Shown piece by piece: positions 9,521 through 18,904 of a DNA stretch of 64,000 bases. Source of the DNA: Salipiger mangrovisoli (GTDB lineage Bacteria > Pseudomonadota > Alphaproteobacteria > Rhodobacterales > Rhodobacteraceae). Every line of letters starts with the position of its first letter. Position 1 is the first letter of the stretch. The stretch covers positions 62,001 to 126,000 of the forward strand of contig NZ_JADFFK010000006.1 of the NCBI RefSeq assembly GCF_015223355.1. Reading direction: 5' to 3'. The notes beneath the pieces were generated by a model that worked only from the letters and a program-made list of their open reading frames with translations, made no database searches and was not told the DNA's origin. The translations under genes and the position numbers were made by a program.

Positions 9521-9844
9521 AGAGAAACTCCTATCGCTCGACGGCCAATGCGCTGCCGTCCTGCGTCGGGTTTCGAGGTCAATCGAGGCAGAAGCTTGAC
9601 TTCGGCTGGCCCGCACTGGGGCAAACCGCGCCTTGGGGCGTCGAGGCCGGTTTCACAGGGTTGTTTTCGGGATACGTTGCCATTTTGCACCACATCTGTT
9701 GCATTCAGGAACCGCATGATACCCATGGACGCCTGAAATAGCGGCAACAAACGTCCCTACGCGCAACGCAACCAACCTGCACCGGTGCTGGGATTGTGAC
9801 CGGAATCGGCAACCCCGGCGGCAATGCCGCCAGGGCAGAGGCTG
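9521..9844. other. Intergenic region upstream of the protease gene
   Basis: These 324 bases hold the promoter of the RTX protease and the 3' end of the exoF transcript. A short hairpin GGCGGC-AAT-GCCGCC at 9817-9831 follows the exoF stop and may end that transcript, but it lacks a T-run. Nothing else could be supported. Confidence 0.4.
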
Positions 9845-11098
9845 TTATTGGTTCAGGTCCGATCCGACCGGGCGGACCGCAACAATCAGCGTCTCCCCGG
9901 GGAAGATGGGCGAGTTCGGCGTCAGCGCCGCGCCCTCGCTGCGCCCCGGACGGGAGCTTTGCAGCGCGTAGTCGACCACAACCGACGATTCGTCGAGCAA
10001 CGCACCGGTCTGCCCGCCGGAAAGCAGAGCGGTGAGCTCCGCTGCCCGATCATATTCGACGCGCAGCGTATCAAGTTCGGCAAGCAGCTCGTTCTGCTCG
10101 CCGAGCGCCGCCTCACGCTGCTCGGTCAGGTAGCTTGCGCGCTCGCGCTCCGCACTCGAGATTGCGCGGGTCGCATTGAGCTTTGCAGTTTCGAGTTCGA
10201 GGATCTTGCTGCGCGCCGTTGCCTCGTTCTCGACGGCGTCGGAAACGCGGGTCGACGTCTGAAGCCCCCGCTCCTGCAGGCTGCGCGCGTCCTCGAGCGC
10301 CTTGAGGTATACTTCCGAGATGGCACGCTGTGCCTCGATCCGATCATCGAAATTCGCGGCCTGATGGGTGATCGTCTTGATCTCCTCGTCCCAGAAGGCA
10401 AGCAGCGTGACGCTGCGCTCGCGCTCGGATGCCAGCACCTCTGCCTCGCCCTCGATGAGCCGGTCGAGGTCGACCGCCGCCGCCGAGGGAAGCAGCGCCG
10501 CCAGCTCAGACGTCAGCTCGACCCTTGCCTCGTCGCCGGCGAGCTGGGCCCTGACGCGGGCAAGCTTGGCGACCGCGGCGGCGATCTTCAGATTGGCTTC
10601 GCGCATCTGGCTCGACGCCAGGGCACGGGCGCGGGTGACCTCGATCCGGTTCACGCTGCCGGCCACGCTGCCGCCCGAGATGGCCACGGCCGAGGCCACG
10701 GTCATGCCGGGGAAATAGTCATGACGGCCGGGCGAGCCGACATCCCCAGCCACGATGACCGGCGCGTAGGCGGTGATCACCACACTCACCTGAGGGTCGA
10801 CGTAGAGCCCCCGTGCCAGCATCTCCTGCGCCAGCGTCTCTTCCGCTTCGTTCAACGTCATCCCGGCAATCGCGACGCCGCCGATCTGCCCGATCCGGAC
10901 TTCGCCGTCGGTGTCCACCATCGTCTCGACCGGGGCCTCGACGCCGGAGATCGTCAGGATCACGCTGTCCCCCGCGGTGATGCGATACGGGTCCGCCCAA
11001 AGCGGCTGAGAGGAAAGAATTGCCGCGCCTGCAGTGGCAAGCAGCCTCGAAAAAGCCTTTGTCAGTCTCGTCAAATCACCGAGCCTCAAGCTGTGCAT
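9845..11098 (-). CDS. exoF: ExoF-like outer-membrane polysaccharide export protein
   Basis: The product (about 417 residues) is a Wza/ExoF-type export protein. After a probable signal sequence ending near SSQPLWA it has the poly-export domain beginning DPYRITAGDSVILTISG. It then has an SLBB-like part with VVITAYAPVIVAGDVGSPG, and a long charged coiled coil (about 160-370) that would cross the periplasm to meet ExoP. The C-terminal IFPGETLIVAVRP resembles a second SLBB/beta strand region. The start at 11098 leaves a sensible signal peptide; a GTG at 11170 in frame would add 24 residues, so the start is uncertain. It lies just past parB on the same strand. Confidence 0.75.
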   Translation of the reverse strand: MHSLRLGDLTRLTKAFSRLLATAGAAILSSQPLWADPYRITAGDSVILTISGVEAPVETMVDTDGEVRIGQIGGVAIAGMTLNEAEETLAQEMLARGLYVDPQVSVVITAYAPVIVAGDVGSPGRHDYFPGMTVASAVAISGGSVAGSVNRIEVTRARALASSQMREANLKIAAAVAKLARVRAQLAGDEARVELTSELAALLPSAAAVDLDRLIEGEAEVLASERERSVTLLAFWDEEIKTITHQAANFDDRIEAQRAISEVYLKALEDARSLQERGLQTSTRVSDAVENEATARSKILELETAKLNATRAISSAERERASYLTEQREAALGEQNELLAELDTLRVEYDRAAELTALLSGGQTGALLDESSVVVDYALQSSRPGRSEGAALTPNSPIFPGETLIVAVRPVGSDLNQ

Positions 11099-11206
11099 CT
11101 CCCCATCGATTGGTACGGGGCACCCGTCCGATTCCGCAAGGATATTCTGGGCTTTTTCATGGGTTGCCACGGCCGTTGCCGGGACAGCGGGCAGCGCGCC
11201 CGGCCC

Positions 11207-12289
11207 TCAGTTCGGCGCCAGCAAACGCTCCAGGTTCTGCATCAGGCTCTCGACCAGCTCGGCATCCACCCGTTTGCCGTCGACCCGGATCACCCAGCCG
11301 CGCGCATCTTCCTCGGCGGCAAGCTGCACGCCACTGCCGGTGGTGCGCGCCGCGGGGGCTGCCTGCTTCTTGGGCCGCCCGCCCCGCGCCGGGTTGCGCA
11401 CCGTCGGCGTCAGCGCATCGAGCGCCTTGCCCAGCAGCGCCGCCTCGTCCTCGGCATTGCGGCGGGTGGGATCACAGAGCACGTCGCGCAGCGCGCCCTC
11501 CTGCCCGTCGCGCAGCGCCGCAGCCAGCTTCAGGCCAAGCGTCTCCTTCATCGCTTCGGGGAATTTCAGCAGGTCGCCCAGTTCCTCGAAGACCAAGGCA
11601 AAGGATCGGATCTTCGACCGCTTCGCCTTCGAGGCCACCGGGAACAGCGCGTTGACCGCTTCCTCGACGCTGCCAAAGGCACCCTGCTGCGCCGAGAGCA
11701 CCGAGATGCGGCCGCGCTCGTAATGGGTCAAGCCCGAGCGCACCTCGTTTTCCTCGACCATCGCGGCAAAGGCGCCGCCCATGGCGTCCGGGTCACGCAC
11801 CAGCGCCGGGATCACCGTGAACTTCTCGCCCTGCCAGTAGTCGGCCAGCTCCTGGAAAACCATCAGGCGGCGGTAGCCCGACAGCAGCCCCCATCGTGGC
11901 GAGCTGCCCTCGCCCATATCCCAGACCTCGATCGGCAGCCGCAGCCCGTTTGCGATCACCGACTGCTTGAGCTCGTCGAGTTCCTCGCGCGACAGCGCCA
12001 TGCGGTCGCGCACCATGGCTTCCAATGCGATGTCGGCCACCGGAAGCTCGCGCACGACCAGACCCTTGGCCTCGGCCTCGCGCAGACGTTCGGCATCGGC
12101 GCGGGTCTTTGCGTCGGCGACCCGCACCGCCGACGGCCGGCTGTCGAGCGAGGCGGCGGTTTCCGCGGCGACCTGCGCGATCGGTGCACTCAGCGGTCCG
12201 CGCGCCGGGGCGGTTTCGCCGCGAAACTCTTCTTCGTAGCGCTTCAGGTCTTCGGCGCTGGGGGTTTCCAGCTTGCGTCTCTTCACCAT
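11207..12289 (-). CDS. parB: ParB-family partition protein
   Basis: The 360-residue protein is a centromere-binding ParB homologue that pairs with the adjacent ParA to segregate the replicon. The N-terminal ParB/Sulfiredoxin domain contains GLRLPIEVWDM, LLSGYRRLMVFQEL and VEENEVRSGLTHYERGR, the conserved box II region. A helix-turn-helix region follows with KAKRSKIRSFALVFEELGDLL. A basic linker (GGRPKKQ) precedes a small C-terminal domain ending NLERLLAPN. It starts one base after the parA stop, so both are translated from one message. The parAB pair is divergent from rep across the origin, the usual layout of RepB-type roseobacter plasmids. Confidence 0.9.
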   Translation of the reverse strand: MVKRRKLETPSAEDLKRYEEEFRGETAPARGPLSAPIAQVAAETAASLDSRPSAVRVADAKTRADAERLREAEAKGLVVRELPVADIALEAMVRDRMALSREELDELKQSVIANGLRLPIEVWDMGEGSSPRWGLLSGYRRLMVFQELADYWQGEKFTVIPALVRDPDAMGGAFAAMVEENEVRSGLTHYERGRISVLSAQQGAFGSVEEAVNALFPVASKAKRSKIRSFALVFEELGDLLKFPEAMKETLGLKLAAALRDGQEGALRDVLCDPTRRNAEDEAALLGKALDALTPTVRNPARGGRPKKQAAPAARTTGSGVQLAAEEDARGWVIRVDGKRVDAELVESLMQNLERLLAPN

Positions 12290-12290
12290 G

Positions 12291-13688
12291 TCACTGTCCC
12301 TCCTGCTCGGCCTTGGCCATCTGCTGATCCCGCCACCACGTGCCGAGTATGACTTCCTTCACCTCGGCCCAGGTGCGATCGAAGGTTTCGCGTCCCCGCA
12401 CATAGGTGTCGCGGTTGAACTCGCGGTAATCGGTCTCGTAGATACCCGAGACCTGCTCGCCCGCCTGCCCGACCATCGCCGTCACCTCCTGGCGGTAGGT
12501 GGTCATGAAGTCCCCGAAATAGGCCTGGATCACATTCGCCAGATCGGTCTGCTGCGCCGCGTCGAAGCGCGTGACCAGCGCCCGCACCGCGTCCCATTCG
12601 AACCGCATCTCGGGCAGTCCGTCGGCCCGGCGCTGGCGGTTCTCGCCCTCCTCGATCGAGGCGAAGGTCGAGTAGATCATGTCGAAGAAGCGGCCCGTCG
12701 AGTCGAACTCGAGGAAGGACGCGCCAAGCGGCACCAGCAGGATGTCGGCGGCGGCCAGCGCGTTGATCGTCAGATAGCCGAGCGCCGGCGGCGTATCGAG
12801 CAGGATGATGTCGTATTCGTCGAGCATCCCGCTCTCATCCAACGCATTCGACAGCGCGTCCCAGAGCGCCCAGCCCCGCATCTGCATCCGCCAGACCGGA
12901 ACCTGGAATTCCGCCCAATAGAGGTTCAGCTGCGCGCCGATGAGATCGATGTTGGGCCAATGGGTCTTCTGCACGAGGTTTCGCGGCGAAACCTCCAGCG
13001 CCTCGCGCAGCGTCTCGTCGAGCGCGAAGGGCGGCTGCCCTTCGGCCTCGCGCACCTCGTTCTCCTTTTGCAGGCTCTGCGCATAGTCGCGGGCGAGCAG
13101 GGGGAAGACCGTCTGCCATTCGTCCTCGACCTTTCCGCCCATGATCGAGGTCATCGACCCCTGGCTGTCGAGGTCGATCACCAGCACCTTGTAACCATCG
13201 AGCGCGGCGGACATGGCCAGGTGCGCGCAGGTCGAGGTCTTGCCGACGCCGCCCTTGAAGTTGGCAACCGCAACGACCTTCGCCGGAAGCCCCTCGGGCC
13301 GCCAGCTCTTGTACTGGCGGTTCTGGGCACCTTCTTCGGCAAAGTGCTCGCGCAGGCGCAGCACCTCTTCAAGCGTGAACCACTTGGAGCCGCCTTCGCC
13401 TTCGCCCTGCGGCAATTGCGGGTTCTGCCGCAGCACGCGCCGCAGGTGGCCGGGATCCACGGGTATGAGGAAGCGGCAGACCTCCCAGGTCGAGAACTTG
13501 CGCAGTCGCTTGGCACCATCGGGCGCATAACCGCGCCGCGCAAGGTCGTCGCGCCCGCGCATGGCGAAAGACGCCGCCTTGGCAAAGCGCGCCGTGTCGA
13601 TGGGCGCTGCAAGCTTGGCGGCCGCGTCTTCGGGAGATACGTTGAAATAGGGCGGCAATGCCGCCTTCGCTCCAGGTTTCTGTGCCAT
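12291..13688 (-). CDS. parA: ParA-family partition ATPase with N-terminal DNA-binding extension
   Basis: This 465-residue ATPase drives plasmid partition. An N-terminal region of about 120 residues (FSTWEVCRFLIPVDPGHLRRVL) fits the helix-turn-helix of type Ia ParA proteins, which repress their own operon. The deviant Walker A motif is FKGGVGKTST, followed by VLVIDLDSQGS (Walker A') and DIILLDTPPALGY (Walker B). The length is typical of type Ia ParA. A GAGG sequence lies before the start. It is the first gene of the parAB operon and is divergent from rep. Confidence 0.92.
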   Translation of the reverse strand: MAQKPGAKAALPPYFNVSPEDAAAKLAAPIDTARFAKAASFAMRGRDDLARRGYAPDGAKRLRKFSTWEVCRFLIPVDPGHLRRVLRQNPQLPQGEGEGGSKWFTLEEVLRLREHFAEEGAQNRQYKSWRPEGLPAKVVAVANFKGGVGKTSTCAHLAMSAALDGYKVLVIDLDSQGSMTSIMGGKVEDEWQTVFPLLARDYAQSLQKENEVREAEGQPPFALDETLREALEVSPRNLVQKTHWPNIDLIGAQLNLYWAEFQVPVWRMQMRGWALWDALSNALDESGMLDEYDIILLDTPPALGYLTINALAAADILLVPLGASFLEFDSTGRFFDMIYSTFASIEEGENRQRRADGLPEMRFEWDAVRALVTRFDAAQQTDLANVIQAYFGDFMTTYRQEVTAMVGQAGEQVSGIYETDYREFNRDTYVRGRETFDRTWAEVKEVILGTWWRDQQMAKAEQEGQ

Positions 13689-13804
13689 GTTGCCTCGGTA
13701 GATGTCCGCCGTTTGGGGCGATATTGGGCAAACTATGGCACATGCTCTGCACGATGGGAATCTCGAAGCAGGCTCTCGCTCCTCTAAATTCCTCGATTTA
13801 CACG

Positions 13805-13819
13805 TAACAGAGCCTGTTA
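13805..13819. promoter_or_regulatory. Inverted repeat upstream of parA (candidate ParA or ParB site)
   Basis: A perfect six-base inverted repeat, TAACAG-AGC-CTGTTA, lies 117 bases upstream of the parA start in an AT-rich stretch. Type Ia parAB operons are autoregulated from such a position and centromere sites often lie nearby. The role as operator or parS is inference. Confidence 0.4.
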
Positions 13820-13894
13820 TGTTTCAGGTATTGTGGGTTTTTAAGATCTTTGAGTTCGGAATAACCGATTTAAAACAGTGGTTTAGTGTAAGGT

Positions 13895-14211
13895 AGGTGC
13901 CCATATGCAGGGTGATGGGTACCTCGGCACGGTGCCGAAGGGACCCGTTTTCAGGACAACTGGCTCCGATTCTCGGTGCAAAGGTCCCAGTTTGCGGGTT
14001 CAAGTGCCTTTTTGGCCTGTTCAGACCCTATCGGGAACGAATCGGGCGCGGTCTTTGCAAGATGTCCACAGGCCTGATCCTGCAAACGGATACCTTTCGC
14101 CGGGCCCCGATGCCAGGGCAAAGCCCATAGGTGCCCGTTTGCGGTACACGGATTGATCGCCGATTAGGTTCCTGTAAGTCTCTTGCTGGAGGATACCTAA
14201 TACGGGATACT
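13895..14211. repeat. Iteron-like repeats of the replication origin
   Basis: Six related 18-base words lie between parA and rep: 13895-13912, 13939-13956, 13982-13999 and 14129-14146 on the plus strand, and 14078-14095 and 14194-14211 on the minus strand. They share the pattern AGGT..CCGTTTGC.GG; the best copy is AGGTGCCCGTTTGCGGTA at 14129. The first three are spaced 43-44 bases apart, about four helical turns. A perfect TCGGCAC-G-GTGCCGA palindrome sits at 13924-13938, and a DnaA-box-like ATGTCCACA at 14062-14070. RepB-type initiators bind iterons next to their gene, so this is the likely origin. The region 13760-13890 is AT-rich. Confidence 0.6.
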
Positions 14212-14290
14212 GCCCGCCAACCGGGGCGAGTCGAGACCTCGGCTAGGGCAGGGGCCGCGGGGCGGCCCGGAAGACAAGGGCAGACCACCG

Positions 14291-15532
14291 ATGGACCAGG
14301 ACCGGCCAGCGAACCCCGTCGTACTCAGCGACGACATTCCTCGAGACACGCTGACGGGCAGCCTCCGGCGTGGTGCGGTGAAGAAGCATGTCGCGGCGAT
14401 CCACGTCTCAGGCAAGCTCACGCTGCTGCAGCGCAAGCTGTCGAATGTCTTGCTGCTCAACGCCTATGACACGCTGACCAGCCATCAGACGCACCGGATC
14501 GACGCGCGCACGCTCTGCCTGATGATCGGCTACAACTCGAACGACATGGACAGCCTGAAACAGTCTCTGCGCGGCCTCGCCGAGACGGTTGCCGAATGGG
14601 ACATGCTCGACGAGGAGGGGCGTCAGGAATGGGGCGTGTCTTCGCTGCTCAGCTTTGCCAAGCTCAAAGGCGGGGTCTGCGAATACGCCTATTCGCCCGC
14701 GCTGGCCGACAAGCTGCACGATCCCAAGGTGTTTGCGCTGATCAACCTGAACATCCAGCGGCGCTTCACGTCGGGCCACGCGCTGGCGCTTTACGAGAAC
14801 TGCTATCGTTTCGTGCGCACCGGCTCGACCGGCTGGTGGTCGCTCGACATCTTCCGGCGGCTGATGGGGGTTGGTGACAGTCCCTATTACGAGACCTTCA
14901 AGCATCTCAACGCCAAGGTCATCAAACCGGCGGTGGCCGAGGTGAACAAGACCTCGAACATCGTGGTCACGCCCGAGCTGCGCAAGATGGGCCGTACGGT
15001 GACCGACATCCGCTTCCGCATCGCCGAGAACCCGCAACTGGCGATCCTCGATCTTGATGACGGCGAGGGCATCCGCAACTCGCCGCTTTATTCCAGGCTG
15101 CTGGCGCTGGGGGTCTCGGACCGCCTGGCGCGGCAATGGTTGGGCGAACACGGCGAGCCCTACGTCCGGGCCAAGCTCGACTACGTGGCGGGGCAGGGCG
15201 GGGTGAAGAACCCTGTCGGCTACCTGACCAAGGCGCTGAAGGAGGACTACCGACCGACCGAGCCGGAAACCCCGGCGCAGGTTTCGTCGCGAAACCTCTC
15301 GCCCGAGACCGCGGCCCGCGCGCGGCGGCTTGCGAAGATACGGCAATTGGCCGAGGCGCGGACGCCGACCCAGCGCGACGCGGATAAGCGGCTCTTCCTG
15401 TCGCGGCTGCGCGGGTCGGCGGCGGATGACTTCGAGCGTCATGGCTGGATGTCGGCGCTGAACGCCGAGGCGATCCAGGCCTTCTGGGAAGAGCTGTCGC
15501 CCGGCGCCTTCGACCTGGGCGACAGCGCGTAG
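14291..15532 (+). CDS. repB: RepB-type (Rep_3 superfamily) replication initiator
   Basis: The 413-residue protein is a plasmid replication initiator with two winged-helix domains. The first is around residues 45-140 (LTLLQRKLSNVLLLNAYD and DMDSLKQSLRGLAETV). The second contains FTSGHALALYENCYRFVR and WWSLDIFRRLMGVGDSPYYETFKHLNAKVIKPAVAEVN, the typical Rep_3 core. It would bind the iteron-like repeats just upstream and melt the origin. The layout rep, then divergent parA-parB, is that of RepB plasmids of Rhodobacteraceae. It ends five bases before the convergent GH16 gene. Confidence 0.88.
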   Translation: MDQDRPANPVVLSDDIPRDTLTGSLRRGAVKKHVAAIHVSGKLTLLQRKLSNVLLLNAYDTLTSHQTHRIDARTLCLMIGYNSNDMDSLKQSLRGLAETVAEWDMLDEEGRQEWGVSSLLSFAKLKGGVCEYAYSPALADKLHDPKVFALINLNIQRRFTSGHALALYENCYRFVRTGSTGWWSLDIFRRLMGVGDSPYYETFKHLNAKVIKPAVAEVNKTSNIVVTPELRKMGRTVTDIRFRIAENPQLAILDLDDGEGIRNSPLYSRLLALGVSDRLARQWLGEHGEPYVRAKLDYVAGQGGVKNPVGYLTKALKEDYRPTEPETPAQVSSRNLSPETAARARRLAKIRQLAEARTPTQRDADKRLFLSRLRGSAADDFERHGWMSALNAEAIQAFWEELSPGAFDLGDSA

Positions 15533-15537
15533 CGCGC

Positions 15538-17529
15538 CTAGTTCCCGGCCTCGAGGGCATCGAGGAACGCGGCTTCGGTACCGCCTTCGATCAGCAGCGA
15601 GCGGCCTTCGGCGAAGCGGACTTCGAGACCGTGCGGCAGCGTGGTGAGCTGCCACTTGGAACGCCACGCAAGATCGGCGGGCAGCACCTCGATCACATCA
15701 CCAGATTTCAAGCCGCGGATGCGATCGTTGCCGCCGCCGAGCCGAAGCCGGGTTCGCGCCGCCTCGGGTGCGATCACGTAGAGATCGTCGCCGGTGCCGC
15801 CGGACAGCGTCACCCGATCGGCACGGGTCTCGAGCCGGGTATCGCTGGCGCTGGCACGCAGTTCCAGACCGGGCCTGCGCGCGATTGCGTAGGTGATGTC
15901 ACGCGGCAGGCTGTAGGGGATCCAGGTCTCGACTTGGTCAAGCCCGCGACCCGCTGCAACCTCGATGGTGCTCCCAGGGTTGCCGATCATGAACCGGTCG
16001 GGGGCTTCGGTTCCGATCATGCGCACCGGTTTGCCCTTGTCGTTGAACCATGCCCCCTGAAACGGACTTTCGAGCAGCCCGTCGCCATCGGCGTCGATTT
16101 GCGGGCGCTTGCTGTCGCCAGCTTCCCCGTGCCAACTGTGCAACGCTTCAGACCAGCGCACGCGCAATTGCTCCGGACGGACATCCTCGACTTGCAGATC
16201 GCGCAGGATCACGGTGTGCGGCCACGAGGGATCGGAGCCGCTGGGCAGCCAGACGTCCGGCCCGACCTGCGTCAGGCGGGTCAGCGCGTCCTCGCTGTCG
16301 GTGAAGGGGTAGCCCTCGAGCTCGATCACGTCGTCCGCGTCGAAGCCCTCGATGATCTTCTGCGCGCGCCCCCGCGAAAGCCGTATTTCGTTTGAGCCGC
16401 CTGACAGGCGAATGATGTCGAATCCGCCCCCGGGCGCAATGACATCGTCGCCGGGCGTGTCGAGGATGACACTGTCCGCATCGGAGTAGGGCGAGTCGCC
16501 ATCGGCCATGGACAGGATCGTCTCTGGCTCCAGCGCCCGAACGGTGATCCGGCGGATGCGGAAGTCATTCTCGGGATCAAGCACGCGGTCGATCGCTTCG
16601 GGCCGCGGTGACCAGAAACCGCCGCGCGCGGTGAATTGGTCGTTGGCAATGATCACCATCGGCAGCTTGAGATCGTCTGGCGTCGGCGTCTTGAAGATTT
16701 CCTTCAATGTTTCCCGTGTCTTGCCGAAGTAGAAGGTGATTTCTTCGGGGGTCCAGAGCGCGGCGTAGACGTTGAACTCGTCATAGATATTGGCGTCGAG
16801 GTCTGTCTGGTTGTTGAGCTGCGTGAATTTGAAGATGTCGCGCTTGCCCTGCTTCTTGAGCCGCGGTGCGGGATCGGCGGCAAAGGGGTTCTCGACATCC
16901 ACCGATTGGGTCGGATTGCCGTCCGCGTCGAGCGCATCGAAGAAGACCGCGGTATTGAAGGTGCCATCCTTGGGCGTCGGGCTGTCGAGTCCCGCGCCAT
17001 AGGCCTCGAAGACGTCGATCTCGGGCGGCCAGCCGTTCCCGGCAAACGTCATCCAGAAGGCAGGCCAGCGGCCCTTGCCCCGTGGCATCCGGGCTTCGAT
17101 CTCGAAATAGCCATAGGTCTGCGACCAGGTTTGCGCGGTGGTGATGCGCGCGGTGCCATATTTGACCTTGTCGGCCCGATTGCCCTGGCCGTTTGCCTGC
17201 ATGTACTCGCGCACCATGGGCAGCAGGGCGTCGGGCAGGCGGGCGCTGCGCAGCGAAAGGCCGTCGTCGGTGAGCACGCGCAGCGGCGGCAGCAGGGCGT
17301 CGGCCTCGGGCGCGAGGATGCCCGTGTCGAGGAACACCGCCTCGGCGGCGTTGGTCATGATGCCGCCGTTGCGCCCGTCGGTGGACCAGAGCCCGCTCTT
17401 GCCGTCGTACCGGTTGAAGCCGTCGGAAAAGCTGTCATCGATGATCGGTATCGTGCCCGTCAGGTCTGGTCCGGCCAGAGCGCCCTGCGGCAGTATGGCC
17501 AGCGCGAGCAACAGGGAGGCGTATCGCAT
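15538..17529 (-). CDS. GH16 glycanase with signal peptide and degenerate RTX C-terminus
   Basis: This 663-residue protein starts with a Sec signal peptide (MRYASLLLALAILPQGALA) when translated from 17529. The GH16 domain (about 35-330) contains GYFEIEARMP and WPPEIDVFE, giving nucleophile Glu170, Asp172 and acid/base Glu175. The C-terminal half has RTX-like but irregular stretches (DTPGDDVIAPGGG and GGTGDDLYVI) predicted to form beta-rich calcium-binding folds. Family members cleave beta-1,3/1,4-glucans or galactans; ExoK trims succinoglycan. Position next to exoZ and exoQ suggests processing of the local polysaccharide. The signal peptide contrasts with the signal-less GH16-RTX protein at 20447. 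Confidence 0.8.
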   Translation of the reverse strand: MRYASLLLALAILPQGALAGPDLTGTIPIIDDSFSDGFNRYDGKSGLWSTDGRNGGIMTNAAEAVFLDTGILAPEADALLPPLRVLTDDGLSLRSARLPDALLPMVREYMQANGQGNRADKVKYGTARITTAQTWSQTYGYFEIEARMPRGKGRWPAFWMTFAGNGWPPEIDVFEAYGAGLDSPTPKDGTFNTAVFFDALDADGNPTQSVDVENPFAADPAPRLKKQGKRDIFKFTQLNNQTDLDANIYDEFNVYAALWTPEEITFYFGKTRETLKEIFKTPTPDDLKLPMVIIANDQFTARGGFWSPRPEAIDRVLDPENDFRIRRITVRALEPETILSMADGDSPYSDADSVILDTPGDDVIAPGGGFDIIRLSGGSNEIRLSRGRAQKIIEGFDADDVIELEGYPFTDSEDALTRLTQVGPDVWLPSGSDPSWPHTVILRDLQVEDVRPEQLRVRWSEALHSWHGEAGDSKRPQIDADGDGLLESPFQGAWFNDKGKPVRMIGTEAPDRFMIGNPGSTIEVAAGRGLDQVETWIPYSLPRDITYAIARRPGLELRASASDTRLETRADRVTLSGGTGDDLYVIAPEAARTRLRLGGGNDRIRGLKSGDVIEVLPADLAWRSKWQLTTLPHGLEVRFAEGRSLLIEGGTEAAFLDALEAGN

Positions 17530-17844
17530 AGGTTCAACTTTCCCGAGAAGTGAGAGCGGCGGCGCAAGCCCCCGCGGTCGCGCGAACGGTAGCATCCGCG
17601 TCCCGATTGTCACCCCGGCGGTGCCGGGCTCCTCGCGCAGTGTTGAGCGCTCCGGGGGCGCGATAGGAGAAAAATTGCTCCTTGGTGTCATATTGATGAG
17701 TTTTTCCTCGCGCACACAAGTTTTGGGAGTGGTGCGGCCGTTCGTTTTTGGCGAAGACCGGATTCCACGCTAGAACCAACCTTGCCCGCACGGGCCATTG
17801 CACCGAGCTTGGTGCGTAGACGATTTCAAGGCTGCCTGTTGAAG

Positions 17845-18903
17845 ATGAAACGCATTCACTCGATCCAGTACCTCCGCGCGATTGCTGCGCTCTCCGTCGT
17901 GGCACTGCACACCGGCAAGCGCGCTGGCGAAAGCCTGCCGGGCCCGGTGCACGACGCGCTGCCCCTTGGCAACGCCGGGGTGGACCTGTTCTTCGTGATC
18001 AGCGGTTTCATCATGTGGAGCATCAGTCGCAGGTCGGAATCTGACCCGGTCGATTTCCTGCTGCGGCGTGCGGTGCGCGTCGCGCCCACCTACTGGATCG
18101 CGACGCTGGCCTGGGTCGCCTTCGTCACCCTTGTCGGCTACTCGTGGATCACCGTCACCTTGCCGCATCTGCTGCGATCACTGGCGTTTGTGCCGCATTA
18201 CAGCCCGACATTCCCCGATGAGGTCTGGCCGGTTCTGGTGCCGGGCTGGACCCTGACCTTCGAGATGTTCTTTTACGCGATGTTCGCGGCGACGCTGCTG
18301 ATCCCCGATCGGCTTCGGCTTGGGGCGCTGCCGCTTGCGATGGGCTGCCTGGTGCTGCTCGGCTTTGCGCTTCAGCCGCAGGCGGCCTGGGCCAAGACCT
18401 ACACCAGCCCGCTGCTTCTGGAGTTCGTCGGTGGCTGCCTGGTCGCTGCGCTGTGGAGCCGGGCTCCCGGCGGGATGGCTCGGAATGTCTGCGTGCTGGC
18501 CGCGGGGGTCGCGATCCTGTGCCTTTTCGGGCTCGACGTGGACGTGCGGGATCACCTGCACCGCACCGTGATCTATGGGAGCGCGTCGGTGCTGATCGTC
18601 TCGGGCTTTGCGGGGCTTGGCGATGCGCTGCCCAAAATGCCGCTGCTCGAGCGGTTGGGGGATGCCAGCTACTCGATCTACGTCTTCCACATGCTAATGG
18701 TCCTGCCGCTGGCGGAACTCTGGCAGCGCAACGACGTCCTGCCCAAGACCGGGCTCACTGCGGTGCTCTTCGTGCTGGTGACGATGTTCGTGGTGTGCAG
18801 TGCGGGCCTGTGGCTGTTCCGAACGGTCGAGACACCGCTGAACCGGACACTGAGCGGGCTGTTGCGCGCGCGACATGAAGCTTCCAAGGTCGCGAGCCGC
18901 TGA
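17845..18903 (+). CDS. exoZ: ExoZ-like membrane acyltransferase (acyltransferase 3 family)
   Basis: The 352-residue protein has about ten hydrophobic segments and the acyltransferase-3 hallmarks: N-terminal SIQYLRAIAALSVVALHTG with the catalytic-type His, GNAGVDLFFVISGFIMW, and RRAVRVAPTYWI. It should transfer acetyl or a similar acyl group to a sugar of the lipid-linked repeat at the inner membrane, as ExoZ acetylates succinoglycan. The start at 17845 gives the normal N-terminus of the family. It is followed one base later by the exoQ-like gene, so the two form an operon. Confidence 0.82.
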   Translation: MKRIHSIQYLRAIAALSVVALHTGKRAGESLPGPVHDALPLGNAGVDLFFVISGFIMWSISRRSESDPVDFLLRRAVRVAPTYWIATLAWVAFVTLVGYSWITVTLPHLLRSLAFVPHYSPTFPDEVWPVLVPGWTLTFEMFFYAMFAATLLIPDRLRLGALPLAMGCLVLLGFALQPQAAWAKTYTSPLLLEFVGGCLVAALWSRAPGGMARNVCVLAAGVAILCLFGLDVDVRDHLHRTVIYGSASVLIVSGFAGLGDALPKMPLLERLGDASYSIYVFHMLMVLPLAELWQRNDVLPKTGLTAVLFVLVTMFVVCSAGLWLFRTVETPLNRTLSGLLRARHEASKVASR

Positions 18904-18904
18904 C

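Noticed and set aside
11099-11170. GTG start of exoF at 11170
   Set aside because: It would put 24 polar residues before a normal signal peptide; not excluded, but the ATG at 11098 is the simpler choice.
9824-12352. Plus-strand open frame of 842 codons
   Set aside because: It covers exoF and parB on the other strand and shows no domain or ribosome binding site.
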